Origin: CAYFWF01 sp964346815
GTDB taxonomy: Bacteria > Acidobacteriota > Aminicenantia > Aminicenantales > Aminicenantaceae
Length of the DNA: 30,465 nt
Reading direction: 5' to 3'
Assembly (NCBI GenBank): GCA_964346815.1
Contig: CAYFWF010000072.1
Span: 1 to 30,465 of the forward strand
The notes beneath the pieces are model-generated. The model was given only the letters and a program-made list of their open reading frames with translations. It had not been told where the DNA came from and searched no databases. This document shows, piece after piece, positions 8,116 to 17,199 of this stretch. The first letter of the stretch is position 1, and each line of letters opens with the position of its first letter. Position numbers and translations under genes: made by a program.

Positions 8116-10724
8116 AAAATTCGATAAAACACTCTGGAGTCGGTCTTTGGCTGCTCAGCCGTCTGATCAGCAGCCGCAGAAATTACGGTTTGTTCGGTGA
8201 CATCGAGGAGATGTATCGTGTCGTTCTTGAAGAGAAAGGCCGTTTGAAAGCCAAGCTTTGGTTAGGGGCACAAATCCTGAGGACCATTCCCCATGCTGTC
8301 TACAATTGGATCTACTGGGGATGGGTCATGTTCGCCAATTCCTACAAAGTCACCATCCGCAATTTCCGCCGCCAAAAGCTGTATTCCTCCATCAACCTGC
8401 TCGGTCTGGCTGTGGGTATGGCCTGCTGCATTCTGATTCTTTCCTATGTCCATTTCGAAATCAGTTATGACAGGTTCCATGATAAGGCTGACCGGATCTA
8501 CCGGCTCACTATGGACGGGGAGCTTGCCGGACAGCCCTTCAATCTAGCATCCAGCAATGGAGCGATCGGGCCTTCCCTTCGAAACACACTGCCTGAAATT
8601 GAAGAAGTAGTCAGGTTTCGTCGAAAATATCGGTCCTCGGTCGCTTATCAAGATAAACTGTTCTTCGAAGAAGGGATTCACTGGGCGGACGCATCGGTCT
8701 TTGAAGTCTTTTCTTTTCCTTTGGTGTCGGGCAGTCCCAAAGAGGCCCTTCAAATCCCTTATACAGCAGTTCTTACCGAAGAAAGTGCCCGGAAATACTT
8801 TGGTTCGGATGATCCTATCGGGAAGGTTTTAAGAATTGACAATCATGTCGATTACACAGTTACCGGAGTGGTGAAGAATGTTCCAGAAAATTCTCACCTT
8901 GACTTCGACATGCTGCTTTCCTTTAAAACTTTAGAAGCAGTCCATCCCGAACGGTTTATCCGATGGCTGGGAGATTTCAACAACTGGTCCTATCTGTTAC
9001 TCCAGGAAGGAGCCGATCCCCGGGAGATAGAAGCGAAATGCCTGCCTTTGATCGACAAGAATATGGGCAGAGTGATCAAGACGATCGGGGGAGAAGTTGT
9101 CTTCAAGCTGCAGCCGCTCACCCGAATCCATCTTCATTCCCCTCTGCTCGGAGATGTGGCCACCAGAAGCGACATCACATATGTCTATTTGTTCTCGGCC
9201 ATCGCCCTTTTTATCCTGCTTCTGGCCTGCATAAATTTCATGAACCTGGCCACGGCCCGCTCGGCCGGAAGAGGCCGGGAAGTCGGGATCCGTAAGGTCC
9301 ACGGCGCTGTTCGGGGGAAGCTTATCCGGCAGTTCCTGGAGGAATCTCTGATCCATGCCTTTGTTTCGCTGCTTCTGGCGCTTCTGTTGGTCCAGATGCT
9401 TCTTCCTGTTTTTCGCTCCATTTCTGGACGGGAGGTGAACGTGCCCTATATCGAGGCAGGATGGTTGATTCCGGCTCTGATTGGTTTGGCTGTTTTGGTG
9501 GGGTTGGCCGCAGGAAGTTACCCGTCCTTTGTTCTGGCCTCTTTCCGACCATCCACCATCCTCAGAGGAAATCCCTACCTGGGCAAAGGGAAGGGCCGAT
9601 TCCGGGGTGTCCTGGTGGTTTTTCAGTTCGCCATTTCGATCATGCTGATTATCGGTACAGGCATCATCATCAGCCAGGTCCATTATATGAAGAACAAGCG
9701 TCTGGGCTTTGATAAAGAGCATCTGGTCGTCTTGAGGATTACCGATGATCGGATCAGGCCTTCCATCGAAACAATCAAAACCGAGCTCTCGAGCCTTCCC
9801 TGGGTCCAAGGTGTGGGAGGATCATCCCATGTGCCGGGATGGGGAGCGCGGCACAATGCTGTCCTTCCGGAGGGATTTTCGCTGGAAAATTCTCAGACTA
9901 TGGGCATCATTCAAGTGGACCACGACTATTTCCCAGCTTTGGGTGTCGAGATTGTGGAGGGACGGAATTTTTCTCGAGAATTTATCGCTGATGCGGGCAA
10001 GTCTGTTCTGATCAACGAAACAGCTGCCCATAGATTTGGGTGGAACGACCCTTTGGGAAAATTTCTTACCGAACTGGATGGACAATCCATTTCCAAAAAA
10101 GTCGTGGGTGTGATCGGAGATTTTCATTTCATGGATGTCCGGACCATGATCGAGCCGCTTATGGTCCATCTTGCGCCTGATGAAATTGGTGCCCTTACGG
10201 TACGGCTGGCTCCAGGCGGGGATTTGACAGAGCGGTTGGAGTCTTTACGAAATGCCTGGAACAATGTTGTTCCATCCACTCCCTTCGACTACTTTTTTCT
10301 GGATGCTTCACTCGAGGGTGAGTACAGGCTGGAGGAACGCCTGAGCCGGCTTTTTTCCTATTTCAGTGTGCTGGCTGTGTTTATTGCCTGTCTGGGTCTT
10401 TTCGGGATGGCTGCTTACAGTGCAGAACAGCGAACCAAGGAGATCGGTATCAGAAAGGTCTTGGGTGCTACGAGCTCTGGTTTGGTGCTCCTCCTGAGCC
10501 GGGAAATGGGCAAATTCATCCTTTTTGCCAACCTCATCGCATGGCCTTTGGCTTACTGGGCGGCAGGACTTTGGCTCCAGGATTTTCCCTACCGGACACC
10601 CATTTATTTATGGATCTTTCCTGCCTCAGCGTTTCTGGTTCTGGCCATAGGTTTCCTGACCACAGCCTATCAGTCGTTTAAAGCGGCCGCATCTGATCCT
10701 GTGGATTCGCTGCGGTACGAATAG
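8112..10724 (+). CDS. FtsX/MacB-type ABC transporter permease with N-terminal prefix region
   Basis: An 870-residue inner-membrane permease. Residues 1-70 form a soluble helical prefix (permease prefix type) ending in LGAQILRTIPHAVYNWIYWG. Then come a membrane anchor (about 92-112), a large extracytoplasmic MacB-PCD domain (about 115-350), three membrane segments with the cytoplasmic coupling motif GREVGIRKVHGA (about 390), a second anchor and extracytoplasmic domain, and a second FtsX block with KEIGIRKVLGA (about 780). Two FtsX halves in one chain mean it can pair with an ATPase homodimer, but no ATPase gene is adjacent, so that subunit must be elsewhere. Likely exports a peptide, lipid or drug under PadR control. 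It is translationally coupled to padR. Confidence 0.88.
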   Translation: MKNSIKHSGVGLWLLSRLISSRRNYGLFGDIEEMYRVVLEEKGRLKAKLWLGAQILRTIPHAVYNWIYWGWVMFANSYKVTIRNFRRQKLYSSINLLGLAVGMACCILILSYVHFEISYDRFHDKADRIYRLTMDGELAGQPFNLASSNGAIGPSLRNTLPEIEEVVRFRRKYRSSVAYQDKLFFEEGIHWADASVFEVFSFPLVSGSPKEALQIPYTAVLTEESARKYFGSDDPIGKVLRIDNHVDYTVTGVVKNVPENSHLDFDMLLSFKTLEAVHPERFIRWLGDFNNWSYLLLQEGADPREIEAKCLPLIDKNMGRVIKTIGGEVVFKLQPLTRIHLHSPLLGDVATRSDITYVYLFSAIALFILLLACINFMNLATARSAGRGREVGIRKVHGAVRGKLIRQFLEESLIHAFVSLLLALLLVQMLLPVFRSISGREVNVPYIEAGWLIPALIGLAVLVGLAAGSYPSFVLASFRPSTILRGNPYLGKGKGRFRGVLVVFQFAISIMLIIGTGIIISQVHYMKNKRLGFDKEHLVVLRITDDRIRPSIETIKTELSSLPWVQGVGGSSHVPGWGARHNAVLPEGFSLENSQTMGIIQVDHDYFPALGVEIVEGRNFSREFIADAGKSVLINETAAHRFGWNDPLGKFLTELDGQSISKKVVGVIGDFHFMDVRTMIEPLMVHLAPDEIGALTVRLAPGGDLTERLESLRNAWNNVVPSTPFDYFFLDASLEGEYRLEERLSRLFSYFSVLAVFIACLGLFGMAAYSAEQRTKEIGIRKVLGATSSGLVLLLSREMGKFILFANLIAWPLAYWAAGLWLQDFPYRTPIYLWIFPASAFLVLAIGFLTTAYQSFKAAASDPVDSLRYE

Positions 10725-10908
10725 AACAGCTGGTCTTATATTTTTTCTCATTTCCTTTGATTTTTTTCTTGAATTGTCATTATTTTCTATTTAAGTTACT
10801 TACTCAGTTTGATTCTCGGTATGTACAAGAGATAAGTGCAAGACAATCGGATGGCAAGAGGTATGAGACTTAAGGTGTCTTTGCCAAATCCCGAAAGGAT
10901 GCTCTAGA

Positions 10909-11589
10909 ATGCTGTGGGGAATTGCGGGTGCGATTAAAGAAGAGGTTCGTTGTATCATCGAAAATCTGAGCGAAGACTCTGTGTCTCAGTGGGGGAAGAG
11001 GCGCATTCATACAGGAAAAATAAAGGACCAAGATGTTGTGGTAATGAATACCGGGATTGGAAAGGTCAAATCAGCAGCTTCCATTCAATACATCCTGGAT
11101 CATTTTCCAGTCGAGGCCGTGATATTCACAGGGATGGCCGGTTCAGTGAATCCAGAGGTGAAGGTTGGTGATTTTGTTATCTCCCAGAAGGCTGTGCAGT
11201 ATGATTTCGATCTCGGTGGAAAAGGGATTGTGGAGGAGAAGAAAATACCTTGGCTTGAAGCAAATCCCGGGCTGATTGACCTGGCAGTGAGAGCGAGTCA
11301 TAAGCTGGGATTCGAAGAGAGAGTCCATTTGGGCGCGGTTCTGACCGGGGACCAGGCAGTAGTCGGTTCCAAGAAACGAAAATGGCTTTGGGAAATGTTT
11401 CGTGGAGATTGTGTGGAAATGGAGGGTGCGGCTGTCGCTTCAGTTTGTTTCCAAAATAATGTTCCTTTTGTCATAATCCGGGCCATTACAGATCTTGCCG
11501 ACGAAAATACCCGGATTGATTTCCATAGAACGATGCCTCAGGCCTGCAAGGATGCAGCAAATATCGTCCTAACGATGTTAGCACTTTAA
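10909..11589 (+). CDS. mtnN: 5'-methylthioadenosine/S-adenosylhomocysteine nucleosidase
   Basis: A 226-residue member of the PNP/UDP phosphorylase family that hydrolyses MTA, SAH and often 5'-deoxyadenosine to adenine plus the ribose derivative. The family start GIAGAIKEEV supplies the catalytic Glu (E12). TGMAGSVN (about 74-81) is the phosphate/ribose loop equivalent, VEMEGAA (169-175, E172) binds ribose, and ITDLADE contains the catalytic Asp (D195). Length matches MtnN. It follows a 184-base gap after the permease, so it probably has its own promoter. Such an enzyme would clear SAH and 5'-deoxyadenosine made by methyltransferases and radical SAM enzymes, both encoded in this window; that link is only suggestive. 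Confidence 0.87.
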   Translation: MLWGIAGAIKEEVRCIIENLSEDSVSQWGKRRIHTGKIKDQDVVVMNTGIGKVKSAASIQYILDHFPVEAVIFTGMAGSVNPEVKVGDFVISQKAVQYDFDLGGKGIVEEKKIPWLEANPGLIDLAVRASHKLGFEERVHLGAVLTGDQAVVGSKKRKWLWEMFRGDCVEMEGAAVASVCFQNNVPFVIIRAITDLADENTRIDFHRTMPQACKDAANIVLTMLAL

Positions 11590-11592
11590 TTC

Positions 11593-11680
11593 GGTGACAG
11601 TATACGCGATTACTTAATTCGATGAGCTCTATAAACTGAATAATCAGGCTGTTAATTAAGTGAATGAGTATACTGTCCCT
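11593..11680. repeat. REPIN-like palindromic repeat, copy 1
   Basis: Outer arm 11593-11619 (core GACAGTATACGCGATTACTT) and inverted arm 11654-11680 (ending AGTATACTGTCCC on the plus strand) form an imperfect long palindrome with a 34-base loop. The GACAGTATAC / GTATACTGTC termini with internal ACTTAATT are shared with copy 2 at 12824-12898. This is the pattern of short non-autonomous elements mobilised by REP-associated tyrosine transposases. It lies between mtnN and the end of the UroD-like gene. Confidence 0.7.
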
Positions 11681-11691
11681 GAATTAGAGAT

Positions 11692-12810
11692 TTAATCGTA
11701 GAGGCATTCTTTTGCTGCCTCTGCAAACGCTTCGAGATGATCCACCGGCGTTTCAAAAAAATGATCGCTGGCAGAACAGATGTAACCGCCTTCATATCCG
11801 ACCTTTTTGAAGAGTTCAAAAACCTTTGACCGGATCGCTTGTTTCGGTCCTGTGGTCAAAACATTGAACTGATCCAAACCGCCAATGAGTCCGATTTTTT
11901 TATCCACCTTTGTTTTGAATTCCCAAGGCTCCTGATTGCCTCCCACGCTACGGGGTGCCAGGGTTTCTGAAACATCCGCTCCATTTTCGACAATGTATTC
12001 CTCGATTCCTAGAGTCCCCCCGCAGGTGTGATAGGTGACCTTGAAACCCGAATCATGCAGTGCCTGATGCATGAGCTTGTCATAAGGCAAACAGAATTCT
12101 TTGAATAGTCTGGGAGAGATCACGGTGGAAGAACCAGCCCCACCCCCAGTTTCTATCAGGTCAAACATAGCCCCCCTCATCGACTCGATGAACTGTAATT
12201 TCTTATCCAGAAGAATACGGAGAAGCCTGTGAACCCAATCGGGTTTATCATAAGTCGCCATAATCAGATCGGATATTTTGTACAGGCAGGCGGCATGCTG
12301 CCAGCATCCCGCCTGATCACCCCACACGAACCCGCGGAGGATTCCCTTGTCTCTGACTTCATGGTATTTTTTGGCAACCGGTTTCAGGTTGAGCCGAGGC
12401 ACAGGCATGTATTTTTCGATCAAATCGATATCTTCGTCCCGCTTGATCAAGTGCTCGGTGATCCATGTCGTTTTTCTGTCGCCTTCGGTTTTGTAGGTCA
12501 AAATACCCCCTGGGGTGGTGACGGTATAATGTATGATCCGGTTTGCGGGATCGTCGCTGATGATTCGGGGTTGCTCTTTCCAATGATCCGAACTCGGTTT
12601 AAAAGAAGGGAAATCGGCACTCCGGTCTCGATCCTTCTCCTGAAAATATTGAATTTGGGCATCTAGCCCGACTTTCTGGAAGGCTTCTAGCTCGCTCATC
12701 CCATCCATATAGTTTTCAAGATGATAACTCTGCCACTGATGGATAGAGGCGGGAAGACGGTCAGGCTTCTCCCTGTTGATGGCCAGCATCAACCGCTCTT
12801 TTGAATTCAT
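11692..12810 (-). CDS. Uroporphyrinogen decarboxylase-like protein (MtaA/CmuA-type branch)
   Basis: A 372-residue protein with the UroD TIM-barrel pattern, beginning MNSKERLMLAINREKPDRLP, the usual start of the methylcobamide:CoM methyltransferase-like branch rather than true HemE. The zinc-binding set is visible: H261 and C263 in YHTCGG, and C345 in YICSASDHF. GGLDQFNVL and the P-D-H region also fit. Members move methyl groups from corrinoid proteins to thiols or demethylate methoxylated substrates; the substrate here is unknown, and no corrinoid-binding partner is adjacent. The start follows GGAG four bases upstream. A REPIN-like repeat lies directly upstream, between it and ino1, and a second one beyond its 3' end. 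Confidence 0.82.
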   Translation of the reverse strand: MNSKERLMLAINREKPDRLPASIHQWQSYHLENYMDGMSELEAFQKVGLDAQIQYFQEKDRDRSADFPSFKPSSDHWKEQPRIISDDPANRIIHYTVTTPGGILTYKTEGDRKTTWITEHLIKRDEDIDLIEKYMPVPRLNLKPVAKKYHEVRDKGILRGFVWGDQAGCWQHAACLYKISDLIMATYDKPDWVHRLLRILLDKKLQFIESMRGAMFDLIETGGGAGSSTVISPRLFKEFCLPYDKLMHQALHDSGFKVTYHTCGGTLGIEEYIVENGADVSETLAPRSVGGNQEPWEFKTKVDKKIGLIGGLDQFNVLTTGPKQAIRSKVFELFKKVGYEGGYICSASDHFFETPVDHLEAFAEAAKECLYD

Positions 12811-12823
12811 GCGACTCCAATAC

Positions 12824-12898
12824 GGGGACAGGATACGCGATCACTTAATTATTTCAGTTTGGAACCAATGGAATTCGGTGATTGCGTATACTGTCCCC
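12824..12898. repeat. REPIN-like palindromic repeat, copy 2
   Basis: Arm GGGGACAGGATACGCGATCA (12824-12843, continuing to CTTAATT at 12850) and the inverted arm 12872-12898 ending GTATACTGTCCCC. The two arms pair over about 27 bases around a 21-base loop. The sequence matches copy 1 at 11593-11680. It separates the stop of ino1 from the ribosome-binding site of the UroD-like gene, so it may affect read-through. Confidence 0.72.
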
Positions 12899-12916
12899 AA
12901 ATTGAGGTATCGATTT

Positions 12917-14230
12917 CTAGTCGTAGTACTCCAGGCCCAAATGAGTGATAAGATCTTCTCCCTTGATATACCGCAGTGTGTTTTTCAGTTTCATCAACTG
13001 GATGAACAGGTCGTGTTCTGGATAGAGCTCAGGAGCGCACATCGGGCTCTTGAAGTAAAAGGACAGCCATTCCTGGATCCCCTTCATCTCGCACCTCTGC
13101 GCAAGGTCGAGAAACAGAGCCAGATCCAACACGATCGGCGCAGCCAGTATGCTGTCCCGACAGAGGAAATCGATCTTGATCTGCATCGGGTATCCCAACC
13201 ATCCGAAAATATCGATGTTATCCCAGCCTTCCTTGTTATCTCCCCGGGGCGGATAGTAATTGATCCGGACTTTGTGATAGAGATTGCTGTAAAGGTCGGG
13301 ATAGACTTTCGGCTGCAGAATATATTCGAGAACTCCCAGTTTGCTTTCCTCTTTGGTTTTGAATGATTCTGGGTCATCCAGCACTTCACCATCCCGGTTC
13401 CCCAGAATATTCGTCGAGAACCAGCCGTTGAGGCCGATCAGACGGGCTTTGAGTCCAGGCGCCAGGATGGTTTTCATCAAAGTTTGACCGGTTTTGAAGT
13501 CTTTCCCGGCAATCGGGACACCTTTTTGTCGGGAAAGCTCCACCAGGGCAGGGATGTCCACAGTTAAATTCGGAGCGCCGTTGGCAAAGGGAACGCCTGC
13601 ATTCATCGAAGCATAGGCATAGATCATACTGGGTGCGATAGCAGGATGGTTTTCCTTCATCGCTTTCTCGAATGACTCCACGGTTTCGTGCACAGGGTCG
13701 GGTCTCATAAAAACCTCTGTACTGGCGCACCAGATCATCACCATGCGGTCGAGGTCATGGTCTTGTTTGAACTTTTGGATATCTTCTGTCAACAATTGAG
13801 CATAGTCATACTTGGTGTCTGCTTTTTTGACATGCTCACCGTGCAATTTTTTCACATAGTTCTGGTCGAATACGGCCTTCCACGGTGTGATCGGCTCGAT
13901 GTCTTCCCGAACTTGGTTCAGCAGGTCTTTATCCAGCACTCCCGCATTCAGGGCGGACTTGTAAACATCATCCACGAATATGTCCCAGCCTCCGAATACC
14001 AGGTCATCGATGCCGGCCAATTCGACAAAATCTTTAATCATAGGGACCCGTTTGTCGGTTCGCTTTCCGAGTCGGATGGTTCCCATCTGAGTTAACGATC
14101 CGAAAGGTCGAGCAATTCCTTTCCGCACAGCCATGACTCCAGCAATGAATGTGGTCGCCACCGCTCCTAAACCAGGCAAGAGGACTCCCAACTTGCCCGC
14201 AGGTTTTTTAATGGTAATGTTATCGCTCAC
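12917..14230 (-). CDS. ino1: myo-inositol-1-phosphate synthase
   Basis: Converts glucose 6-phosphate to 1D-myo-inositol 3-phosphate with NAD+. The NAD-binding glycine motif LLPGLGAVATT lies near the N terminus (about 17-27). Other family marks are the NGAPN-like FANGAPNLTVDIPA, GKDFKTGQTLMKT (the GDDxKSGQT equivalent) and NILGNRDGEVL (the N-x-LGN-DG block). At 437 residues it is of the shorter prokaryotic type. An ATG exists 11 codons upstream (14263), but GTG at 14230 is preferred because AGGAGG lies 7 bases before it. Inositol phosphate is the precursor of phosphatidylinositol-type lipids and compatible solutes; no inositol phosphotransferase is seen in the window. The UroD-like gene follows in the same direction after the repeat. 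Confidence 0.9.
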   Translation of the reverse strand: MSDNITIKKPAGKLGVLLPGLGAVATTFIAGVMAVRKGIARPFGSLTQMGTIRLGKRTDKRVPMIKDFVELAGIDDLVFGGWDIFVDDVYKSALNAGVLDKDLLNQVREDIEPITPWKAVFDQNYVKKLHGEHVKKADTKYDYAQLLTEDIQKFKQDHDLDRMVMIWCASTEVFMRPDPVHETVESFEKAMKENHPAIAPSMIYAYASMNAGVPFANGAPNLTVDIPALVELSRQKGVPIAGKDFKTGQTLMKTILAPGLKARLIGLNGWFSTNILGNRDGEVLDDPESFKTKEESKLGVLEYILQPKVYPDLYSNLYHKVRINYYPPRGDNKEGWDNIDIFGWLGYPMQIKIDFLCRDSILAAPIVLDLALFLDLAQRCEMKGIQEWLSFYFKSPMCAPELYPEHDLFIQLMKLKNTLRYIKGEDLITHLGLEYYD

Positions 14231-14569
14231 TCGATTGCCTCCTGTATGAAACTTCTGCCTCATGCAAACCTGAAGAATTCGTCTCTTTGTTTCTGATTCT
14301 ATAGCATTTCATCTGTGTTTTTCAATGGTGTGAAAAGCTCTCTTCTCTTCTTTTATCACATGGATATATCCACATCAAGCGATTATAATTTATTGTGTCC
14401 GGTGATTTTCCAGGGCTGCCTCGACTATGACAGGGACGACAAAGAGGATTTTTCTCCCTCCAAGTTGACTTAGTTCTTTTTCTTGTGATAACGTCATCCC
14501 ATATCGTCAGCACGTGAGTCTCTCATGGGTAGGTCTTTGGAACCGAAATGCAAATAATGGAGAAATGAA
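14231..14569. other. Divergent intergenic region between ino1 and aminotransferase gene
   Basis: It must hold the start signals of two divergent units. On the minus strand a TATAAT-like box lies near 14385-14390, but its -35 is weak. On the plus strand TTGACT (14465-14470) is followed after 17 bases by ATAACG, also weak. The plus-strand ribosome-binding site TGGAG lies just before ATG 14570. No small gene or stable RNA is evident. Confidence 0.45.
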
Positions 14570-15766
14570 ATGTTCGAATATTCAGGCGAACTTCATGAAA
14601 TGGCCAAGAAACTCATTCCCGGCGGATGCTCGACCGAAAGTAAAAAACCGGAAGCTCTGTTCGCTTCCGAGAATGCTCCTGCTTACTATAAGAGAGCCGA
14701 GGGAGCAAAGCTCATAGATGTTGACGATAATGAGTATGTCGATTTCGGAATGGCCCTCGGAGCCTGCCTTTTGGGCTACAATCATCCTGTTATCGTGGAA
14801 GCCATACGGCAGGAAGCAGGGAATGGAATTCTCACCACTTTTCCCACCCGCCTCGAGCCCAGACTTGCTGAAATCATAATAGACACGGTCCCTTCCATTG
14901 AGATGGTCCGCTTCATGAAAACAGGAGCAGAGGCTGTTAGTGCGGCTGTGAGATTGGCACGGGCTTACACCGGAAGAAAATACGTTCTCGCTTCTGGATA
15001 TTTTGGGTGGCATGACTGGTTCAGCAAGGGGGAGGGAGTCCCGGAAGCCATAAAGGAGTTGTGCATCCCGTTCGGTTTTAACGAAACTGATGATTTTCTC
15101 AATAAACTGAATGCCAGCCCGGATTATCCTGCAGCGGTGGTGATGGAACCGGTTATCCATGAGCATCCCAAACAAGAATTTCTGGATACTCTCCGGAAAA
15201 ACTGCGATAAACACGGGATAGTGCTTATATGGGACGAGACCAAAACGGCCTTCAGAATGGCACCAGGAGGCGCTCAACAATTTTATGATTTCCTGCCGGA
15301 TCTCACCGTGATGGGAAAAGCCTTGGCAGGAGGTATGTCCCTGACGGCCGTGGGGGGAAAAAAGGAGTACATGAAAAGTTGGCACAAAGTGTGGATCTCA
15401 TCTACCTATGCATGCGAAAGTCTCAGCCTCGCTGCTGCCATCGCGTTGATGGGCTATATCCGTAACAACCAGGTCCATACCCATATACAGGAACTCGGAG
15501 CCAAGCTCCTGACAGGTGCTCGAAAGATAGCCGAATCTTTTCCGGAGTACTGCGAAGTTTTTGGAATCCCCCATATGAACGGAATAAGACTCACGGGAGA
15601 GCTGCCGGATCTAAAGGAACGGGAGGCCTCCTTTTACAGGAGTCTTCTCGAATCTGGCTTCATCCTGAAGAGGAATGGTTACAACTTCGTTTCCTATTCT
15701 CATTCGGAAGAGCACATAGATGGATGCTTGAAGGCATTCGAAGAAGCCCTCGAAAAACTCCGGTGA
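14570..15766 (+). CDS. Class III PLP-dependent aminotransferase, glutamate-1-semialdehyde 2,1-aminomutase-like
   Basis: A 398-residue cytosolic PLP enzyme of the HemL-like group. The chain starts with the family pattern AKKLIPGGCSTESKKPE; MKTGAEAVSAAVRLARAYTG (116-135) binds the cofactor phosphate; WDETKTAFR holds the pyridine-binding Asp (D222); and VMGKALAGGMS carries the Schiff-base lysine (K250). Canonical HemL has DEVMTGFR; the altered DETKTAFR and the absence of other haem genes argue for an aminotransferase or aminomutase of another substrate. Its stop is one base from the stop of the opposite aldehyde dehydrogenase gene, so the transcripts converge and probably overlap. ino1 is divergent. 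It may supply or use amino sugars or amino aldehydes for the neighbouring cluster; this is inference. Confidence 0.83.
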   Translation: MFEYSGELHEMAKKLIPGGCSTESKKPEALFASENAPAYYKRAEGAKLIDVDDNEYVDFGMALGACLLGYNHPVIVEAIRQEAGNGILTTFPTRLEPRLAEIIIDTVPSIEMVRFMKTGAEAVSAAVRLARAYTGRKYVLASGYFGWHDWFSKGEGVPEAIKELCIPFGFNETDDFLNKLNASPDYPAAVVMEPVIHEHPKQEFLDTLRKNCDKHGIVLIWDETKTAFRMAPGGAQQFYDFLPDLTVMGKALAGGMSLTAVGGKKEYMKSWHKVWISSTYACESLSLAAAIALMGYIRNNQVHTHIQELGAKLLTGARKIAESFPEYCEVFGIPHMNGIRLTGELPDLKEREASFYRSLLESGFILKRNGYNFVSYSHSEEHIDGCLKAFEEALEKLR

Positions 15767-15767
15767 T

Positions 15768-17189
15768 TCAGAAGAAGTGCTCTGCGAGCAGCGTCATCAG
15801 TCTCTCTTTCCATGAGGAGTAGGGATTCCACCAGAACCGCGGGCGGAAAAACCGTCCAGGGTGCCTGCTGATCCACTTCAATCTGGCTACTTCTTGAACG
15901 GCATGCTCCGAGAAGAGCATTCCTCGGCCCTGCTCCCCTGATCCTCCCCAAGGGAGATGAGGCAATCCAAAGCTGGAATCGTTGATCCATATCATTCCTG
16001 CAGGGATTTTTTTTGCAAGATTATAAGCCTGATTCTGATTCCCTGACCAGATCGAGACACCCATGGACAGGTGAGTGCTTTTTAGCTCAGAGATGGCTTC
16101 CTCAAAGTCGGGGACAGCTCGAACAGCCACCACGGGTCCGAATATTTCTTCTTTGGATACGCGCATGGATTCTGTAAAACCGGAAATCATGGTGAACCTG
16201 AAGAATCCATGTTTTCCTCCTGACGGGTCTACCCCCGCCTGGAAGATGCCCGCTCCTCGCTCTTTGGCATCCTCGATCATTCCATTCAGCCGCAGTTCGT
16301 CCAAAGAGAGGCAGGGCCCTTTCCTCACCATCTCGCCCTGAAACGTGTTGATTTTCTGTTTAAACAAAGGGATGAATTTGCCGGCGACTTTTTCGTCCAC
16401 GAAAATTCTCTCTGTCGAAACACAGGATTGGCCGTGGGTGTAAAAGCTGCTCCAGGCCAGGCCTGTCGCGGCCTGAACAATATCGGCGTCGGCGCAGACA
16501 AATGCCGTGCTCCCCCCTCCGGATTCCAGAACCGAGGGTTTGGAATGTTTCCTGCACAGATCGGCCACGGCTTCTCCCGATTTCCGGTTTCCGAAGAAGA
16601 AGATTTTTTTTATGGCGGGATGCTGGATAAGCCGCTGCCCTGTCCTTGCGTCGCCGATCAAAACCGATGCCGCTTCAGAGGCTGTGAGCCCTGCTTCTTC
16701 CAAAAATTCTGCAATCAAGGAGGGAATAAGCCGGGATTTTTCCGATGGCTTGAGAACGGCCGTATTCCCGGGAAGCAGGGTATAGATCAAAGTCATCATG
16801 CCTAATGAAAAAGGGAAATTCCGGGGCGAGAAGATGGCCACAGGGCCGATGGGCTCGAAACAGAGATCATTCCTCTTTCTCCAGAATCCCGGGCGCCGGT
16901 AAGGCAGGCATTTCCAGGAGAGCCACTCCGGAAATTTCTTTTCACAATATTTTGCCATCTCGAGCACCGGAAGCACCTCTTGTGACAGCGCTTCCACCCG
17001 AGGACGGCCGCATTCTTCTGCGATCGCCCCTGCAATTTTCCTGGCATTCTTCGAGACGATTTTACGAAGCCCACTGACCATGTTCATACGGTTTTTTAGA
17101 CTGAGATTGCTCCATGTCTTGAAGCCGTGATCGATCCGGGATACGGTTCCTTCGGCTTCTTCCAGGCGAATCCCTGCCTGATTGTGCAT
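15768..17189 (-). CDS. Aldehyde dehydrogenase (NAD(P)+-dependent, ALDH superfamily)
   Basis: Oxidises an aldehyde to the carboxylate. Counting from the chosen start, N124 (SPRNFPFS, oxyanion), K147 (KPSE, cofactor), FFGNRKSG (cofactor turn), E222 (LESGGGS, general base) and C256 (GQSCVSTERI, nucleophile) are all present; EEIFGPV also fits. The frame opens at 17231, but the ATG at 17189 is chosen since AAGGAG (17196-17201) overlaps the TAA of the preceding gene and sits 6 bases upstream; this gives 473 residues and translational coupling. The C-terminal tail is rich in aromatic and basic residues (FFRPRFWWNPYSSW), as in some fatty-aldehyde enzymes, hinting at a membrane-near or hydrophobic substrate. 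It is the last gene of the operon and may oxidise the product of the PLP enzyme before it. Confidence 0.87.
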   Translation of the reverse strand: MHNQAGIRLEEAEGTVSRIDHGFKTWSNLSLKNRMNMVSGLRKIVSKNARKIAGAIAEECGRPRVEALSQEVLPVLEMAKYCEKKFPEWLSWKCLPYRRPGFWRKRNDLCFEPIGPVAIFSPRNFPFSLGMMTLIYTLLPGNTAVLKPSEKSRLIPSLIAEFLEEAGLTASEAASVLIGDARTGQRLIQHPAIKKIFFFGNRKSGEAVADLCRKHSKPSVLESGGGSTAFVCADADIVQAATGLAWSSFYTHGQSCVSTERIFVDEKVAGKFIPLFKQKINTFQGEMVRKGPCLSLDELRLNGMIEDAKERGAGIFQAGVDPSGGKHGFFRFTMISGFTESMRVSKEEIFGPVVAVRAVPDFEEAISELKSTHLSMGVSIWSGNQNQAYNLAKKIPAGMIWINDSSFGLPHLPWGGSGEQGRGMLFSEHAVQEVARLKWISRHPGRFFRPRFWWNPYSSWKERLMTLLAEHFF

Positions 17190-17199
17190 CTGCTGCTCC

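Noticed and set aside
8997..9809. Long minus-strand open frame inside the FtsX permease gene
   Set aside because: It is antisense to a clear permease, has low-complexity composition with many Gln, Asp and Arg, matches no family and has no ribosome-binding site.
14582..15385. 267-codon minus-strand frame within the aminotransferase gene
   Set aside because: Antisense to recognised PLP motifs; no plausible product.
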